Shown here in pieces: positions 1 to 9,457 of a DNA stretch of 64,000 nucleotides (positions are counted from its first letter, which is position 1; every line of letters begins with the position of its first letter). The notes beneath the pieces are model-generated. The model made no database searches, had not been told where the DNA came from, and was given only the letters and a program-made list of their open reading frames with translations. The DNA comes from Bog-756 sp963830165 (lineage in GTDB: Bacteria; Actinomycetota; Acidimicrobiia; Acidimicrobiales; RAAP-2), in assembly GCA_963830165.1 (NCBI GenBank), contig CAWHKZ010000003.1, forward strand, positions 1-64,000, in the 5' to 3' direction. A program made the position numbers and the translations under genes.

Positions 1-1168
1 CCGAGCACTTCGGCCGCCTGTCGTTGCCGTTCGTTGGTGGCATGTCCGTACAGGCTGAGCGTGAGCGATGGATTGGCGTGCCCGAGCACCTCGGCGGCGT
101 TTCGTGGGTCGATGCCGGCAGCCAGCATCTCCGTGGCGGCGAAGTGGCGGAGCGAGTGCAGGTGGACGTGGGGCATCTCGAGCTCGACGCAGAGCGTGTG
201 GACGACCGACGTGAGGGTGTCCGGATTCACCGGTCGGCTGCCGTCCGGGAAGGTCGAGACGATGAAGGCGTCGTCGACCAGCTCGACATCGACCGCCTCG
301 GCTGCCTCCTCGCACCTGGTCCGCCAATCCTCGAGGATGGCCATGCCGGCTCCGGCGACCGCGATCCGTCGCTCACGGCCGGTCTTGGTGGCCTTCTCGC
401 CCCGCTCCTCCCCAGCCCGGTAGAGCGAGCGGCGGAAGCGGATCGAGTCGCCTTCGACGTCGATCCACCGGAGCCCGCAGAGTTCGCCGCGTCGGCCACC
501 GGTCAGCACGGCCAGGGTCAGCAGCATCCCCCAGCGGGGACCTCGGGCCTGGGCCGCCGCCAGCAACCGCCGGACCTCATCGGGGGTGGGTACCTGGAGT
601 TCCACCCGCTCGAGCGCCGGTGGCTGTGACCGCTCGGCAGGGTTGCGCTCGATCCACTCCCATCGGACCGCCTGACTGAGGGCGGCCGACAGGTTGGCGT
701 GGTGTCGTCGGATGCTGGTCGCCTTCAACGGCCTCGCCCGGCCTTCGCCGGTGACGAGCTTGCGGTACCACTCGTCGAGGTGGCGGGGGGTCAGCTCGGC
801 GATCGGCAGGTCCCCGAACTCGGGGAAGATCACCGTCTCGGCCGACCGGCGGGCGTCGTGCAGGGTCCGGGGGGCCCGCCCCCGGGCCTCGCTGTGGCGC
901 AGCCACTCGTCGATGAGGGTCCGGACGGTCGCAGACGAGTCGAGCTGCGGCCTCGGCCGGCGCCTCGTCCAGCTCCTTCTGCCAGGCCCGCAGCTTGCGC
1001 TGGGCCTCGGTCTGGTTGCGTGCGTCGACGGTCTTGGACAGCTGGCGGGGGTTCCCGGTGACCGGGTCGATACCGACGAAGACACGGCAGCTGCCACTTG
1101 CCCGGGGCTCGTTGCCGACCGTTCCTGTACCCTTGGGACGTCTCGACGGTCCTGGCCTGCATTTCCAT
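1..1168 (-). pseudogene. Tyrosine recombinase/integrase, frameshifted and cut by the window edge
   Basis: Phage/ICE-type integrase read from about 1168 down through the left edge. The N-terminal arm-binding part (KGTGTV..., FVGIDPVTG) is in one frame to about 960. The core-binding and catalytic parts continue in another frame (TLIDEWLRH, then TGGRRGEL with the catalytic Arg, HSLRH, LGHAN and the Tyr of SLYGHA), so every catalytic residue is visible. A single-base shift near 945-955 separates the two halves. The only nearby ATG (1168) is in yet another frame, so the start may also be damaged. It reads away from the adjacent tRNA-Ser. The C-terminus lies outside the window. It could be a decayed integrated element or an intact gene with base errors. 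Confidence 0.8.
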
Positions 1169-1206
1169 CCCTGGAAATATAGGCCAAATATAGGCCAGAG
1201 GGGCAA

Positions 1207-1295
1207 GGAGAGGTGCGAGAGCGGCCGAATCGGACTCACTGCTAATGAGTTGACCTGGGTAACTGGGTCCGAGGGTTCAAATCCCTCCCTCTCCG
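1207..1295 (+). tRNA. tRNA-Ser (anticodon GCU)
   Basis: Acceptor arm GGAGAGG (1207-1213) pairs with CCTCTCC (1288-1294). The anticodon stem ACTCA/TGAGT encloses loop CTGCTAA with anticodon GCT at 1241-1243. A long class II variable arm follows, then the T arm GAGGG-TTCAAAT-CCCTC (1271-1287). Discriminator G is at 1295 and CCA is not encoded. The long variable arm and GCU anticodon identify the serine isoacceptor for AGC/AGU codons. Confidence 0.95.
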
Positions 1296-1529
1296 CTGTG
1301 CCGGCCGGGCCCCCTTGGCACCCAGGGGGCCCGTGCCGCGCCCGGGCCCGAATCGGACGGCCCAAAGACCTGATCCCGACGGCCCCGGGCCTGAATCGCC
1401 ACCCAGGGGGCCCATCCCGATCCCCAACCGCGCAGTCCCCGTCCCGCCCCCTGGCCCCATTCCGACGACCCTCGGACCAGGCAACCGGCTGCGGGAGCCC
1501 AGGCCCCTGCGCCCCGGTAGATTGTCTCG

Positions 1530-2951
1530 GTGGCCGAGCGGTACTGGATCGAGACCTTGGGCTGCCCGAAGAACCAGGTCGACTCGGACAAATTGGTCGG
1601 GACGCTCACCGGTGACGGCTTCGAGGCGGCCGACTCCCCCGAGGAGGCGGACCTCGTCGTGGTGAACACGTGCGCCTTCATCGAGGCCGCCCGCCAGGAG
1701 TCGATCGACACGGTCCTCACCCTCTCCGACACCCGGCGGGACGGCGCACGCCTGGTCGTGACCGGCTGCATGGCCGAGCGGTACGGCGACGAGCTGGCCG
1801 AAGCCCTGCCCGAGGTCGACCTGGTCGCCCCGTTCGGCGTCCCCCTGACCGGTACCCCCCTGACCGCCCCTCCACACGGCGCCCAACCCCAGGCTGCGCC
1901 GACCCCCGTGCTGCTCGGACGCAAGCCCGTCACGGAGGCGGTCCCCGCCTTCGATCTCCTGAACCTGCCCCGCCCCCCGGCCACCGCCCCGTGGGCCTAC
2001 GTGAAGGTGGCCGAGGGCTGCGACCGCAACTGCGGCTTCTGTGCCATCCCCTCGTTCCGGGGCAAGCAGCGCTCGCGCCCGGCCCGGTCGATCCTCGACG
2101 AGATCGACGAGCTGGGCGCCGCCGCCGGCACGCTGTCCGAGGTCGTGCTCGTGGCCCAGGACCTGTCGTCGTACGCGCTCGACCGCTCGACGGGCCGGAC
2201 CGAGCCCCGGCTCGACGGGCCGGCGGTCGGCGGGAACCGGCCCATCGTGGACCTGGTCGCCGCCGTGGCCGAGCGGGTCCGCTGGACCCGCCTGCTCTAC
2301 CTTTACCCCTCCACCCTGGACGACGCCCTGGTGGACGCCATCCTGGCCACCGGCGTGCCCTACTTCGACCTCTCCCTCCAGCACGTCTCGCGCCCGCTGC
2401 TCAAGCGCATGCGCCGCTGGGGCGAGGGCGACCGCTTCCTCGAGCGCATCCGCTCGATCCGGCTGGCCGAGCCCACCGCCGCCTTCCGGTCCTCCTTCAT
2501 CGTCGGCTACCCCGGCGAGACCGAGGAGGACCACGACCGGCTGCTGGCCTGGATCGGGGCGGCACAGCTCGACTGGGTCGGGTTCTTCCCCTTCAGCGAC
2601 GAGGCCGGCACCTACGCCGCCGACCTCGACGGCCAGGTGCCCACCGAACTCGTGACCGAGCGGATCCGCGAGTGCACCGAACTCCAGGACGCCATCACGG
2701 CCCGGCGCCGCGAGGACCTCATCGGCGCCACCGTCGAGGTGCTGGTGGACCGGCCCGGTGAGGCCCGCACCTACCGCGAGGCGCCCGAGATCGACGGCAT
2801 CGTCACCGTGCCCGACCACCTGCCGGTGGGTGCGTTCGCCACGGTGGTCGTGACCGACGCCGACGGGCCCGACCTCACCGCTGACGTGGTGCAGCCGAAC
2901 GGTGGCGGGCCGACGCCCCTGGCCACGGCCGGCACCGGGGGCCGGGCATGA
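1530..2951 (+). CDS. rimO: Ribosomal protein S12 methylthiotransferase RimO
   Basis: Radical-SAM enzyme that methylthiolates an aspartate of ribosomal protein S12 in the cytosol. The N-terminal UPF0004 domain has cluster cysteines in TLGCPKNQ, NTCAFI and TGCMAE. The radical-SAM motif CDRNCGFC lies near residue 170, and a TRAM-like tail ends the protein. Length 473 aa is close to the family norm, with a non-conserved Pro/Ala insert around residues 110-130. GTG at 1530 is chosen because the family starts directly at the first cysteine motif. It overlaps pgsA by 4 nt (ATGA), so the two are probably co-translated. Confidence 0.94.
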   Translation: MAERYWIETLGCPKNQVDSDKLVGTLTGDGFEAADSPEEADLVVVNTCAFIEAARQESIDTVLTLSDTRRDGARLVVTGCMAERYGDELAEALPEVDLVAPFGVPLTGTPLTAPPHGAQPQAAPTPVLLGRKPVTEAVPAFDLLNLPRPPATAPWAYVKVAEGCDRNCGFCAIPSFRGKQRSRPARSILDEIDELGAAAGTLSEVVLVAQDLSSYALDRSTGRTEPRLDGPAVGGNRPIVDLVAAVAERVRWTRLLYLYPSTLDDALVDAILATGVPYFDLSLQHVSRPLLKRMRRWGEGDRFLERIRSIRLAEPTAAFRSSFIVGYPGETEEDHDRLLAWIGAAQLDWVGFFPFSDEAGTYAADLDGQVPTELVTERIRECTELQDAITARRREDLIGATVEVLVDRPGEARTYREAPEIDGIVTVPDHLPVGAFATVVVTDADGPDLTADVVQPNGGGPTPLATAGTGGRA

Positions 2952-3775
2952 GCGACGGCACCATCGGCCCCGGGCTCCCGTCGGCGGGCGGCGCCCGCGC
3001 CACCACGTTCGGGCCGTCGGCCCTGCTGACCCCGGCCAACGCCATCACCATGGTCCGGCTCCTGGCCACCCCGGTCGTGATCGTCATGATCATGCTGTGG
3101 GGAGCCAGCTGGGTCACCTTCGTCTTCGGCGGCGTGCTGGCCCTGTCGGACGGCATCGACGGCTGGCTGGCCCGCAAGCAGGGCACCACCCGCTCGGGGG
3201 CGTTCCTCGACCCGCTGGCCGACAAGGTGGTGGTGCTCGGCGCGCTGGTCGCCCTGGTCGCCAAGGGGATCATGTGGTGGGTGCCGGTGGCGGTCATCGC
3301 CGTGCGCGAGATCGCCATGAGCATCTACCGCTCGCTGGCCGGCCGCCGCGGCATCTCCATCCCGGCCCGCAACTCGGCCAAGTTCAAGACCCTCGTCCAG
3401 GACATCGCCATCGGCATGTGCCTGGCCCCGCCGCTGGCCGGGCACCGGACGCTGCTGAACGGCGCCATGTGGGTGGCCGCCTTCCTCACCGTGTTCACCG
3501 GCGTGCAGTACTTCGTCGACGGCCGCCGGGCGGCCGGCAGCCGAGCGGTGCCGCGGCCGACCCGGGCACGGCGGGCTGACCGGCCGTGCGCATCGAGATC
3601 GTGGCGGTCGGCACCGAGCTGCTGCTCGGGCAGATCGCCGACACCAACTCGCAGTGGTTGGGCGAGCACCTGGCCGCGCTCGGGGTCGGCTCCCACTTCC
3701 ACCAGGCCGTCGGCGACAACCACGACCGGATCGTGCTCGCCTTCCGCACCGCACTGGCCCGGAGCGACGCGGTGA
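2948..3775 (+). CDS. pgsA: CDP-diacylglycerol-glycerol-3-phosphate 3-phosphatidyltransferase
   Basis: Integral membrane enzyme making phosphatidylglycerophosphate. The CDP-alcohol phosphatidyltransferase motif DG(ID)GWLAR...GAFLDPLADK lies around residues 75-100, among several hydrophobic helices. The ATG overlaps the rimO stop. The open frame runs 190 nt into cinA, giving an Arg/Ser-rich tail unlike the family. In the neighbouring frame a natural stop at 3577-3579 lies 6 nt before the cinA GTG. The true end is therefore probably 3579, with a one-base error near 3545. Confidence 0.88.
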   Translation: MSDGTIGPGLPSAGGARATTFGPSALLTPANAITMVRLLATPVVIVMIMLWGASWVTFVFGGVLALSDGIDGWLARKQGTTRSGAFLDPLADKVVVLGALVALVAKGIMWWVPVAVIAVREIAMSIYRSLAGRRGISIPARNSAKFKTLVQDIAIGMCLAPPLAGHRTLLNGAMWVAAFLTVFTGVQYFVDGRRAAGSRAVPRPTRARRADRPCASRSWRSAPSCCSGRSPTPTRSGWASTWPRSGSAPTSTRPSATTTTGSCSPSAPHWPGATR

Positions 3776-4870
3776 TCGTCTGCGGCGGCCTCGGGCCGAC
3801 GCACGACGACATCACCCGGGACGCCCTCGCCGAGGTGATGAACGTCCCCCTCCGTCGCGACGACGAGGTGGTGGCGAAGATCCGGGCCATGTTCTCCAGC
3901 CGCGGGCGGGCGATGCCCGACTCGAACCTGCGGCAGGCCGACGTCCCCGAGGGGGCGACGGTCATCCCCCAGACCAAGGGGACCGCGCCGGGCCTGATCT
4001 GCCCGGTCGGCCACAAGGTGGTCTACGCCGTGCCGGGTGTGCCCTACGAGATGTCGGACATGTTCGAGCGGGCCATCGGCCCCGACCTCCAGCGCCGGAT
4101 GGCCGAGCGGGGCGAGTCGTCGGGGACCATCGCTAGCCGGGTCATCCGCACGTGGGGGATGAGCGAGTCGGGCCTGGCCGAGACCCTGGGCGGCTACATC
4201 GCCGGGCTCGACGAGCAGGCGGCGGCCGACCCGTCGGGCGACACCGCCACCATCGCCTTCCTGGCCAGCGGGATCGAGGGCATCAAGGTGCGCGTGACCG
4301 TGCGGGCGCCCGACGACGCGCGGCGGCGGCGTCGCTCGACCGTCACGAGGCCGCGGTCCGCGCGGTCCTGGTGGCCGCGGCCGGCGACGTGATCTTCGGC
4401 GTCGACGACGAGGCCATCGAGGACGCGGTGGCCCGGGTGCTGGCCACCGACGGCCTCACGCTGGGACTGGCCGAGTCGCTGACCGGGGGCCTGGCCGCGT
4501 CCCGGCTGGTCAACGTGCCCGGGGCCAGCACCTGGTTCCGCGGCTCGGTGGTCACCTACGCGTCCGAGGTGAAGTTCGACGTGCTGGGCGTGCCCGAGGG
4601 CCCGGTGGTGTCCGAGGCGGCGGCCCGGGCCATGGCCGAGGGTGCCCGGCGGGTGCTGGGCGCCGACGTGGGGCTGTCGGTGACCGGCGTGGCCGGCCCG
4701 ACCGAGCAGGACGGGCAGCCCGTGGGCACCGTGTTCGTCGGCCTGGCCCGCCCGGGGCGCGACACCGTGGCCACGGGGTTCGCCGTGCCGGGCGACCGGG
4801 CCCGGATCCGCCAGTACGCCGACCATCGCCGCCCTCGACCTCCTGCGCCGCTCGCTCGACGCGCGACTGA
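3586..4870 (+). pseudogene. cinA: CinA-family nicotinamide mononucleotide deamidase, two frame breaks
   Basis: CinA joins a MoCF-like domain (residues 1-170: VGTELLLGQI, GGLGPTHDD, PQTKGTAPG, VPGVPYEM) to a C-terminal NMN deamidase/PncC domain (LAESLTGGL, SVTGVAGP, GTVFVG). The first part is open from GTG 3586 to about 4325. The frame then shifts near 4325 and again near 4815, where the usual C-terminal helix (ALDLLRRSLD) continues. The total is about 425 aa, the normal CinA length, and both domains are well conserved. This fits sequence errors better than true decay. The rimO-pgsA-cinA order followed by recA is typical of actinobacteria. Confidence 0.88.
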
Positions 4871-4889
4871 GTCCCGCGTCCGGTCCGGG

Positions 4890-6055
4890 TCAGGGCCTGG
4901 TGGTCGTCGTGGCGGCCGGCGCCGGTGCGGCGGTGGTGGTGACGGGAATGCCACCGGGGCGAGCTCCTCCCACGTGTTGCCCGGCTGCAGCGTGATCGGC
5001 GCCCCGTCCGACGCGGTCAGCGTGGCCGGCTCGGTGAGGCTCCGGCTCCACGTCCCGTGATGGCGACACCGTCGCGGAGCACCACGGCGGGCCCCGTGCC
5101 GGTGGCCGTGACCTCCACCTCGTAGCCGCCCTCGTCGTTCTCGAGCCACGGCCCGGTGAACGTGGGGACGGTCAGCACGACCACGTTGGTCGCCGCCGTC
5201 TGGGTGCCGTCGACCAACGTGTCCGGGACGCCCGGAGTAGGACCGCAGGTACGTGTGGGTCGCCGGGTGCCAGGTCCAGGTCACGTCCGAGGTGGACGAG
5301 AACGGGATGTGCACCGACGCCCCCGAGCCGGGCACCGCGCCGGCCGGGGGCGTGGCCGAGTAGGAGAAGATGGGCGCCGGCGGCGTCGAGTCGGTGGGGA
5401 CGAGGGCCCAGTGCCGCCGTGTCGACGTGAAGGTGGAGTAGGGGGCGTAGCGCCCGGAAGGATGGGAGATGACCCCGGCGAACCCGCCGTCGAGGATGTT
5501 CTCGTCGTGGATGGGCGCGGCGGCCAGCAGCGCCAGGATCGGGTCGATGCCGCCGGCGTGGACGAAGACGGGGTCCGACAGCTGCGACAGGATGGCCACG
5601 TCGGGCTCGCGTGCCGAGCGGAGGTCGCCGACGAGGGCCGCCCCCTGGCACTGGAACACGGCGACCAGGCGGGTGTACGTGCCTTCGACCGGCTCCTCGA
5701 ACACCACGTCGGCCTGGTTGAGGCCGGCCGACGGCCGGTCGTCGGTGTAGTTGCCGATCTTCACGGCCAGCGCGGGCCGGGCCGGCACCACGCCGCCGGG
5801 CGCCGGGGTGCCGGTCAGCGGACAGGTGGCCACCGGGGCGGGGGGCCTCGTGGTCGTCGTGGTCGTCACCACCGCCTCCTTCCTGGCCGCCGAATTGCCG
5901 GCCAGGCCGACCACCAGGATGGCCGCGACCAGGACCACGCCCACGGCGACCACCGCCCACCAGACCCTCCTCGGGGAGCGAGAACGCCGGGCCTGCAGCT
6001 CCTTGCGGGTGAGGATGGCGGGGGGCTCCGGGGGGGTCGTGTCGTCGTCCGGCAT
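4890..6055 (-). pseudogene. DUF3048 (YerB-like) exported protein, three frame breaks
   Basis: The N-terminus is cytosolic, then there is one transmembrane anchor (VVLVAAILVVGLAG), a Thr/Pro linker, and a DUF3048 domain (VKIGNYTDDRPSAGLNQADVVFEE, TRLVAVF, GDLRSARE). Family function is not known in molecular terms. The frame breaks near 5230, 5060 and 4948. Joining the pieces gives continuous family sequence (ATNVVVLTVPTF, then ITLQPGNTWEELAPVAFP) and a Thr-rich end with a stop at 4890-4892. Start ATG is at 6055, with GTG 6058 directly before. It is convergent with cinA and divergent from recA. Confidence 0.82.
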
Positions 6056-6111
6056 CACGGGGACGCTACAGGCGGTGGTCGGGGCGGAGGTGGAACCGTG
6101 GATCCAACATC

Positions 6112-6123
6112 GAACATGCGTTC
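6112..6123. promoter_or_regulatory. LexA/SOS box upstream of recA
   Basis: The sequence GAACATGCGTTC matches the actinobacterial/Bacillus SOS consensus GAAC-N4-GTTC exactly. It lies 178 bp before the recA start, in the divergent region shared with the DUF3048 gene. Confidence 0.85.
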
Positions 6124-6300
6124 GGGTCTACAGTGGCCGTGTCGCACCGCAGTCAACCGCCGCACGGCAGTCCGTGCCGCACCTCCGTGGAGGTTCATGC
6201 CGGGACGTGGGCCCGGCCCCTCCGGAAGAGGGCGTCACACCCCATCCGTACGGTCGGCCGGGTCAAGTGAACGACAGCACCGAGGAGAAGCAGACAAGAC

Positions 6301-7371
6301 ATGGAACGTGACAAGGCACTCGACATGGCCCTGGGGCAGATCGAGAAGCAGTTCGGCAAGGGCTCGATCATGCGGATGGGGGAGAACCTCCACATGAACA
6401 TCGAGGCGATTCCGACCGGGGCGCTCGCCCTCGACCTCGCCCTCGGCATCGGGGGCCTCCCCCGCGGCCGGATCGTCGAGATCTACGGACCGGAGTCCTC
6501 GGGTAAGTCGACGCTGGCCATGCACGTGGTCGCCGAGGCCCAGCGCAACGGCGGCATCTGCGCCTACGTGGACGCCGAGCACGCCATGGACCCGGTCTAC
6601 GCCAAGGCCATCGGCGTCAACATCGACGACCTGCTGATCTCCCAGCCGGACACCGGCGAGCAGGCCCTCGAGATCTCCGACATGCTGATCCGCTCGGGCG
6701 CCCTCGACGTGCTCGTCATCGACTCCGTGGCCGCCCTCACCCCCCGCGCCGAGATCGAGGGGGAGATGGGGGACTCCCACGTCGGCCTGCAGGCCCGCCT
6801 GATGTCCCAGGCCCTCCGCAAGCTGACCGGCACGCTGTCGAAGTCGCGCACCATCGCCATCTTCATCAACCAGCTGCGCGAGAAGATCGGCGTCATGTAC
6901 GGCTCACCCGAGGTCACCCCCGGCGGCCGGGCGCTCAAGTTCTACTCGTCGGTCCGCCTCGACATCCGGCGGATCGAGACCATCAAGGACGGTGCCGACC
7001 AGGTCGGCAACCGGACCCGGGTCAAGGTCGTGAAGAACAAGTGCTCCCCGCCGTTCAAGCAGGCCGAGTTCGACATCGCCTTCGGCAAGGGCATCAGCCG
7101 TGAGGGGTCGCTGCTCGACGTCGGCGTGGAGCTGGGCTTCATCAAGAAGTCCGGGGCCTGGTTCACCTACGAGGGCGAGCAGCTCGGCCAGGGCCGCGAG
7201 AACGTGAAGAGCTTCCTGACCGAGAACCCGCAGCTCATGGCCGAGGTCGACGAGCGGATCCGCGAGCACCTGGCCGCCCAGAACGCGGCCAAGGCCGCCG
7301 AGGCGGCGGGCGAGCGGCTGCCCGCCGAAGACCTGCTGCTCGACGACGAGCCGATCACGCTGAGCGACTGA
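6301..7371 (+). CDS. recA: Recombinase RecA
   Basis: 356-aa DNA strand-exchange ATPase. Walker A GPESSGKST is near residue 68, Walker B is LDVLVIDSVAAL, and loop L2 is present (NQLREKIGVMYGSPEVTPGG). The acidic tail ends LLLDDEPITLSD. GAGGAG lies before ATG 6301. The LexA box upstream predicts SOS induction. No recX follows directly. A GC hairpin separates it from the convergent next gene. Confidence 0.98.
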   Translation: MERDKALDMALGQIEKQFGKGSIMRMGENLHMNIEAIPTGALALDLALGIGGLPRGRIVEIYGPESSGKSTLAMHVVAEAQRNGGICAYVDAEHAMDPVYAKAIGVNIDDLLISQPDTGEQALEISDMLIRSGALDVLVIDSVAALTPRAEIEGEMGDSHVGLQARLMSQALRKLTGTLSKSRTIAIFINQLREKIGVMYGSPEVTPGGRALKFYSSVRLDIRRIETIKDGADQVGNRTRVKVVKNKCSPPFKQAEFDIAFGKGISREGSLLDVGVELGFIKKSGAWFTYEGEQLGQGRENVKSFLTENPQLMAEVDERIREHLAAQNAAKAAEAAGERLPAEDLLLDDEPITLSD

Positions 7372-7392
7372 TCCGCACCGGAGGACGGCGCA

Positions 7393-7428
7393 CGGACCGG
7401 GTCACGCCCGTCGGTCGGGCCCGGTCCG
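7393..7428. terminator. GC-rich hairpin between recA and the convergent gene
   Basis: Nine-base perfect arms CGGACCGGG (7393-7401) and CCCGGTCCG (7420-7428) lie between two convergent stop codons. There is no T-tract, so it is a terminator by position and structure only, possibly bidirectional. Confidence 0.5.
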
Positions 7429-7476
7429 GGGCGTCGGATCCGCATGCCGGCCCGGGTTGCACCAACGTGGCTCGGA

Positions 7477-9259
7477 CTACTGCGTGTCCGCCCCCGGGAC
7501 GAACGGCGCGCTCGCCGATCCCGAGCTGTAGACCGTGCGCCAGGTGCCCGTCGACGGCCGGGTGATGCTGGCCGGGGTGTTGCCCAGCACCGAGTACACG
7601 TTGACCATGATCCGCTGGAGGTACGACGTGACTCCGGGTACCGGCGCCGGCAGCACGTTGTCCGGGATCAGCGGAGCGTCGGCCAGCTGACCCACCCACG
7701 AGGCGTTGCCGGTGTCGAGCACGCCGCCGCCGCTGCTGGTCGTGTACCAGGTCACGTCCGAGAAGTTGTCCCGGCGGTTGGCGACGAGCGAGTGCATCAC
7801 GATGTCGGTGCCGGCCGGCGCGCCGACGCTCGGCACGAAACGGTCGAACTCCCCCTGGAGCGCCTTGGGCAGCCGCGCCCCGGCCACGAGCCCGGTGCCG
7901 GCCAGCAGCCACGAGGTCGGATCCACGACGACCATGTCGGCGTCGGCCCCGACGTCCTGGTACATCCCTCCGGTCATCTGCGACTCGGGGTTCGACACCG
8001 GGGGCAGCTCCCAGTTCACGGTGACGAGCGAGTCGTCGACGCCGGTCATCGGGTCCTCGGCCGCCGACTTGTAGCAGACCACACGCCGGTTGGTCCCGAA
8101 CGACGACGGCTCCAGGCGGATCTGCCGGTAGCAGGCGTTCGCCCCCAGGAACGCGACGTTGAGGCCCTGCTGGATGGCCTCCTCGGTGCCCATGCGCATC
8201 GGGCTCGACCAGTACTCGTCGTGACCGAGGCTCAACAGGGCCCGGTGGTTGGCCAGCAGCTGCGGCTGCTCGTGGAGGTCGACGTCGGTCCAGTAGGACA
8301 CGTCGAGGCCCAGCTGCTCGGCGTGGAAGATGACCGGCAGCTCGTTGCCCACGAAGTCGGCGGCCCCCGAGGCCCAGTCGTGGTTGTAGGGACGGTCGAA
8401 CGAGACCACCCGGGCCCGGGCCGCATACGTGCCCCCGGCCGGGGCCTGGGGTGAAGGTCGTCGCCCCCGACGGGTTGCCGTAGTAGAGCGAGAACCCGCC
8501 CCAGAGGTTGTAGGCCTGCCAGGTGGTGACCCCGTGCTGGAGCAGCAGCGCCGACTGCGACGCGTCGTCGCGGACGCAGAGCGGCACGAAGCCCTGCTCG
8601 CTCGCCGACCCGACCAGCTTGAGCAGGTACGCCCCGGGCGGCCACGTCGGGCCCACCGTCACCTGCAGCGAGGGCTCCCACTGGCACTCCACGGTGCTGG
8701 TGGGAGCGACCACCGTCGGCGGGGGCTGGCGGACGCCGGGCAGCTCGGCCGACTGCCAGACGAGCCGGCCGCCGATGCCCTGGTAGTACCCCATGCGGTA
8801 GGCCTCGACGTGGAAGGCGGCCGCCTTGGTGCTCACCATGAGGTTCACCGTGTCGCCGACCCGGGCGGAGACCACGTCGGCGAACCCCTCCATGTCGCCG
8901 GCGGCCTGGGGGGTGGTCACCCACCAGGCGTCGCCCGTCTTGGCGTTCTCGGCGACGATGGCCGCGGACACCGGCAGCGGCAGCGCCAGGTCCTCGAAGG
9001 TCTGGGTCGGGGGCGCGGTGGGCGTGGTGGTCGGCGTCGAGGTGGCTTTCGACGGCCTCGTGTCGGCCTCCCGGTGAGGTCCGGACCCGCTGTCCTCGGT
9101 GACCGACAGGGCCACCGCCGCGGCGACGGCACCGCCGGCCGCCGTCCAACCGAGGAAGCGGCGCCGGCTGACCGGGTTCCGGGATGCCGCATGTGCGTGG
9201 CGCCCCGCCACCTCGTGGTCCGCTGCGGAAGCTGAGTTGTCGTCGCCGGGATCGCTCAT
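7477..9259 (-). pseudogene. Tat-exported N,N-dimethylformamidase beta-subunit-like protein, frameshifted
   Basis: Start ATG 9259. A twin-arginine signal (VSRRRFLGWTAAGGAVAAAVAL) is followed by a Thr/Pro linker. The body resembles the large-subunit C-terminal domain of N,N-dimethylformamidase (FHVEAYRMGYYQGIGGR, then VSFDRPYNHD, LLSLGHDEYWSSP, FLGANACYRQIR). The HDEYW region is the usual family signature. The frame breaks near 8440 and resumes to a stop at 7477; joined length is about 594 aa. No small alpha subunit is adjacent, so DMF hydrolysis is not assured, and members of this family are often annotated only as exported domain proteins. Confidence 0.75.
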
Positions 9260-9457
9260 CGCTGCTCGTGGTCGGTCCCGCAGCGTCCACCGGGAAGGGG
9301 CGACGTTCGGGGCACTCCACGACAAGGCTACCTACAACGGAGAGCCGGCCGGTGATCGGATCGGTGACCGGTATGGCGGCCGTGGGCCACCCGGCTTACG
9401 CTCGGGCGTCCGCGCCCCGGCTGTCCGGGGCGCCCGTCCCCTCGAGGAGTCGAGACC

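Noticed and set aside
1242..2819. Long minus-strand open frame across rimO
   Set aside because: Antisense shadow of a well-supported gene in GC-rich DNA; its translation is low-complexity Gly/Pro/Arg with no family match.
4128..4145. GCTAGCCGGG in cinA as a copy of the 51-bp element
   Set aside because: Only the first six bases fit, it lies inside a conserved coding region, and no right half follows.
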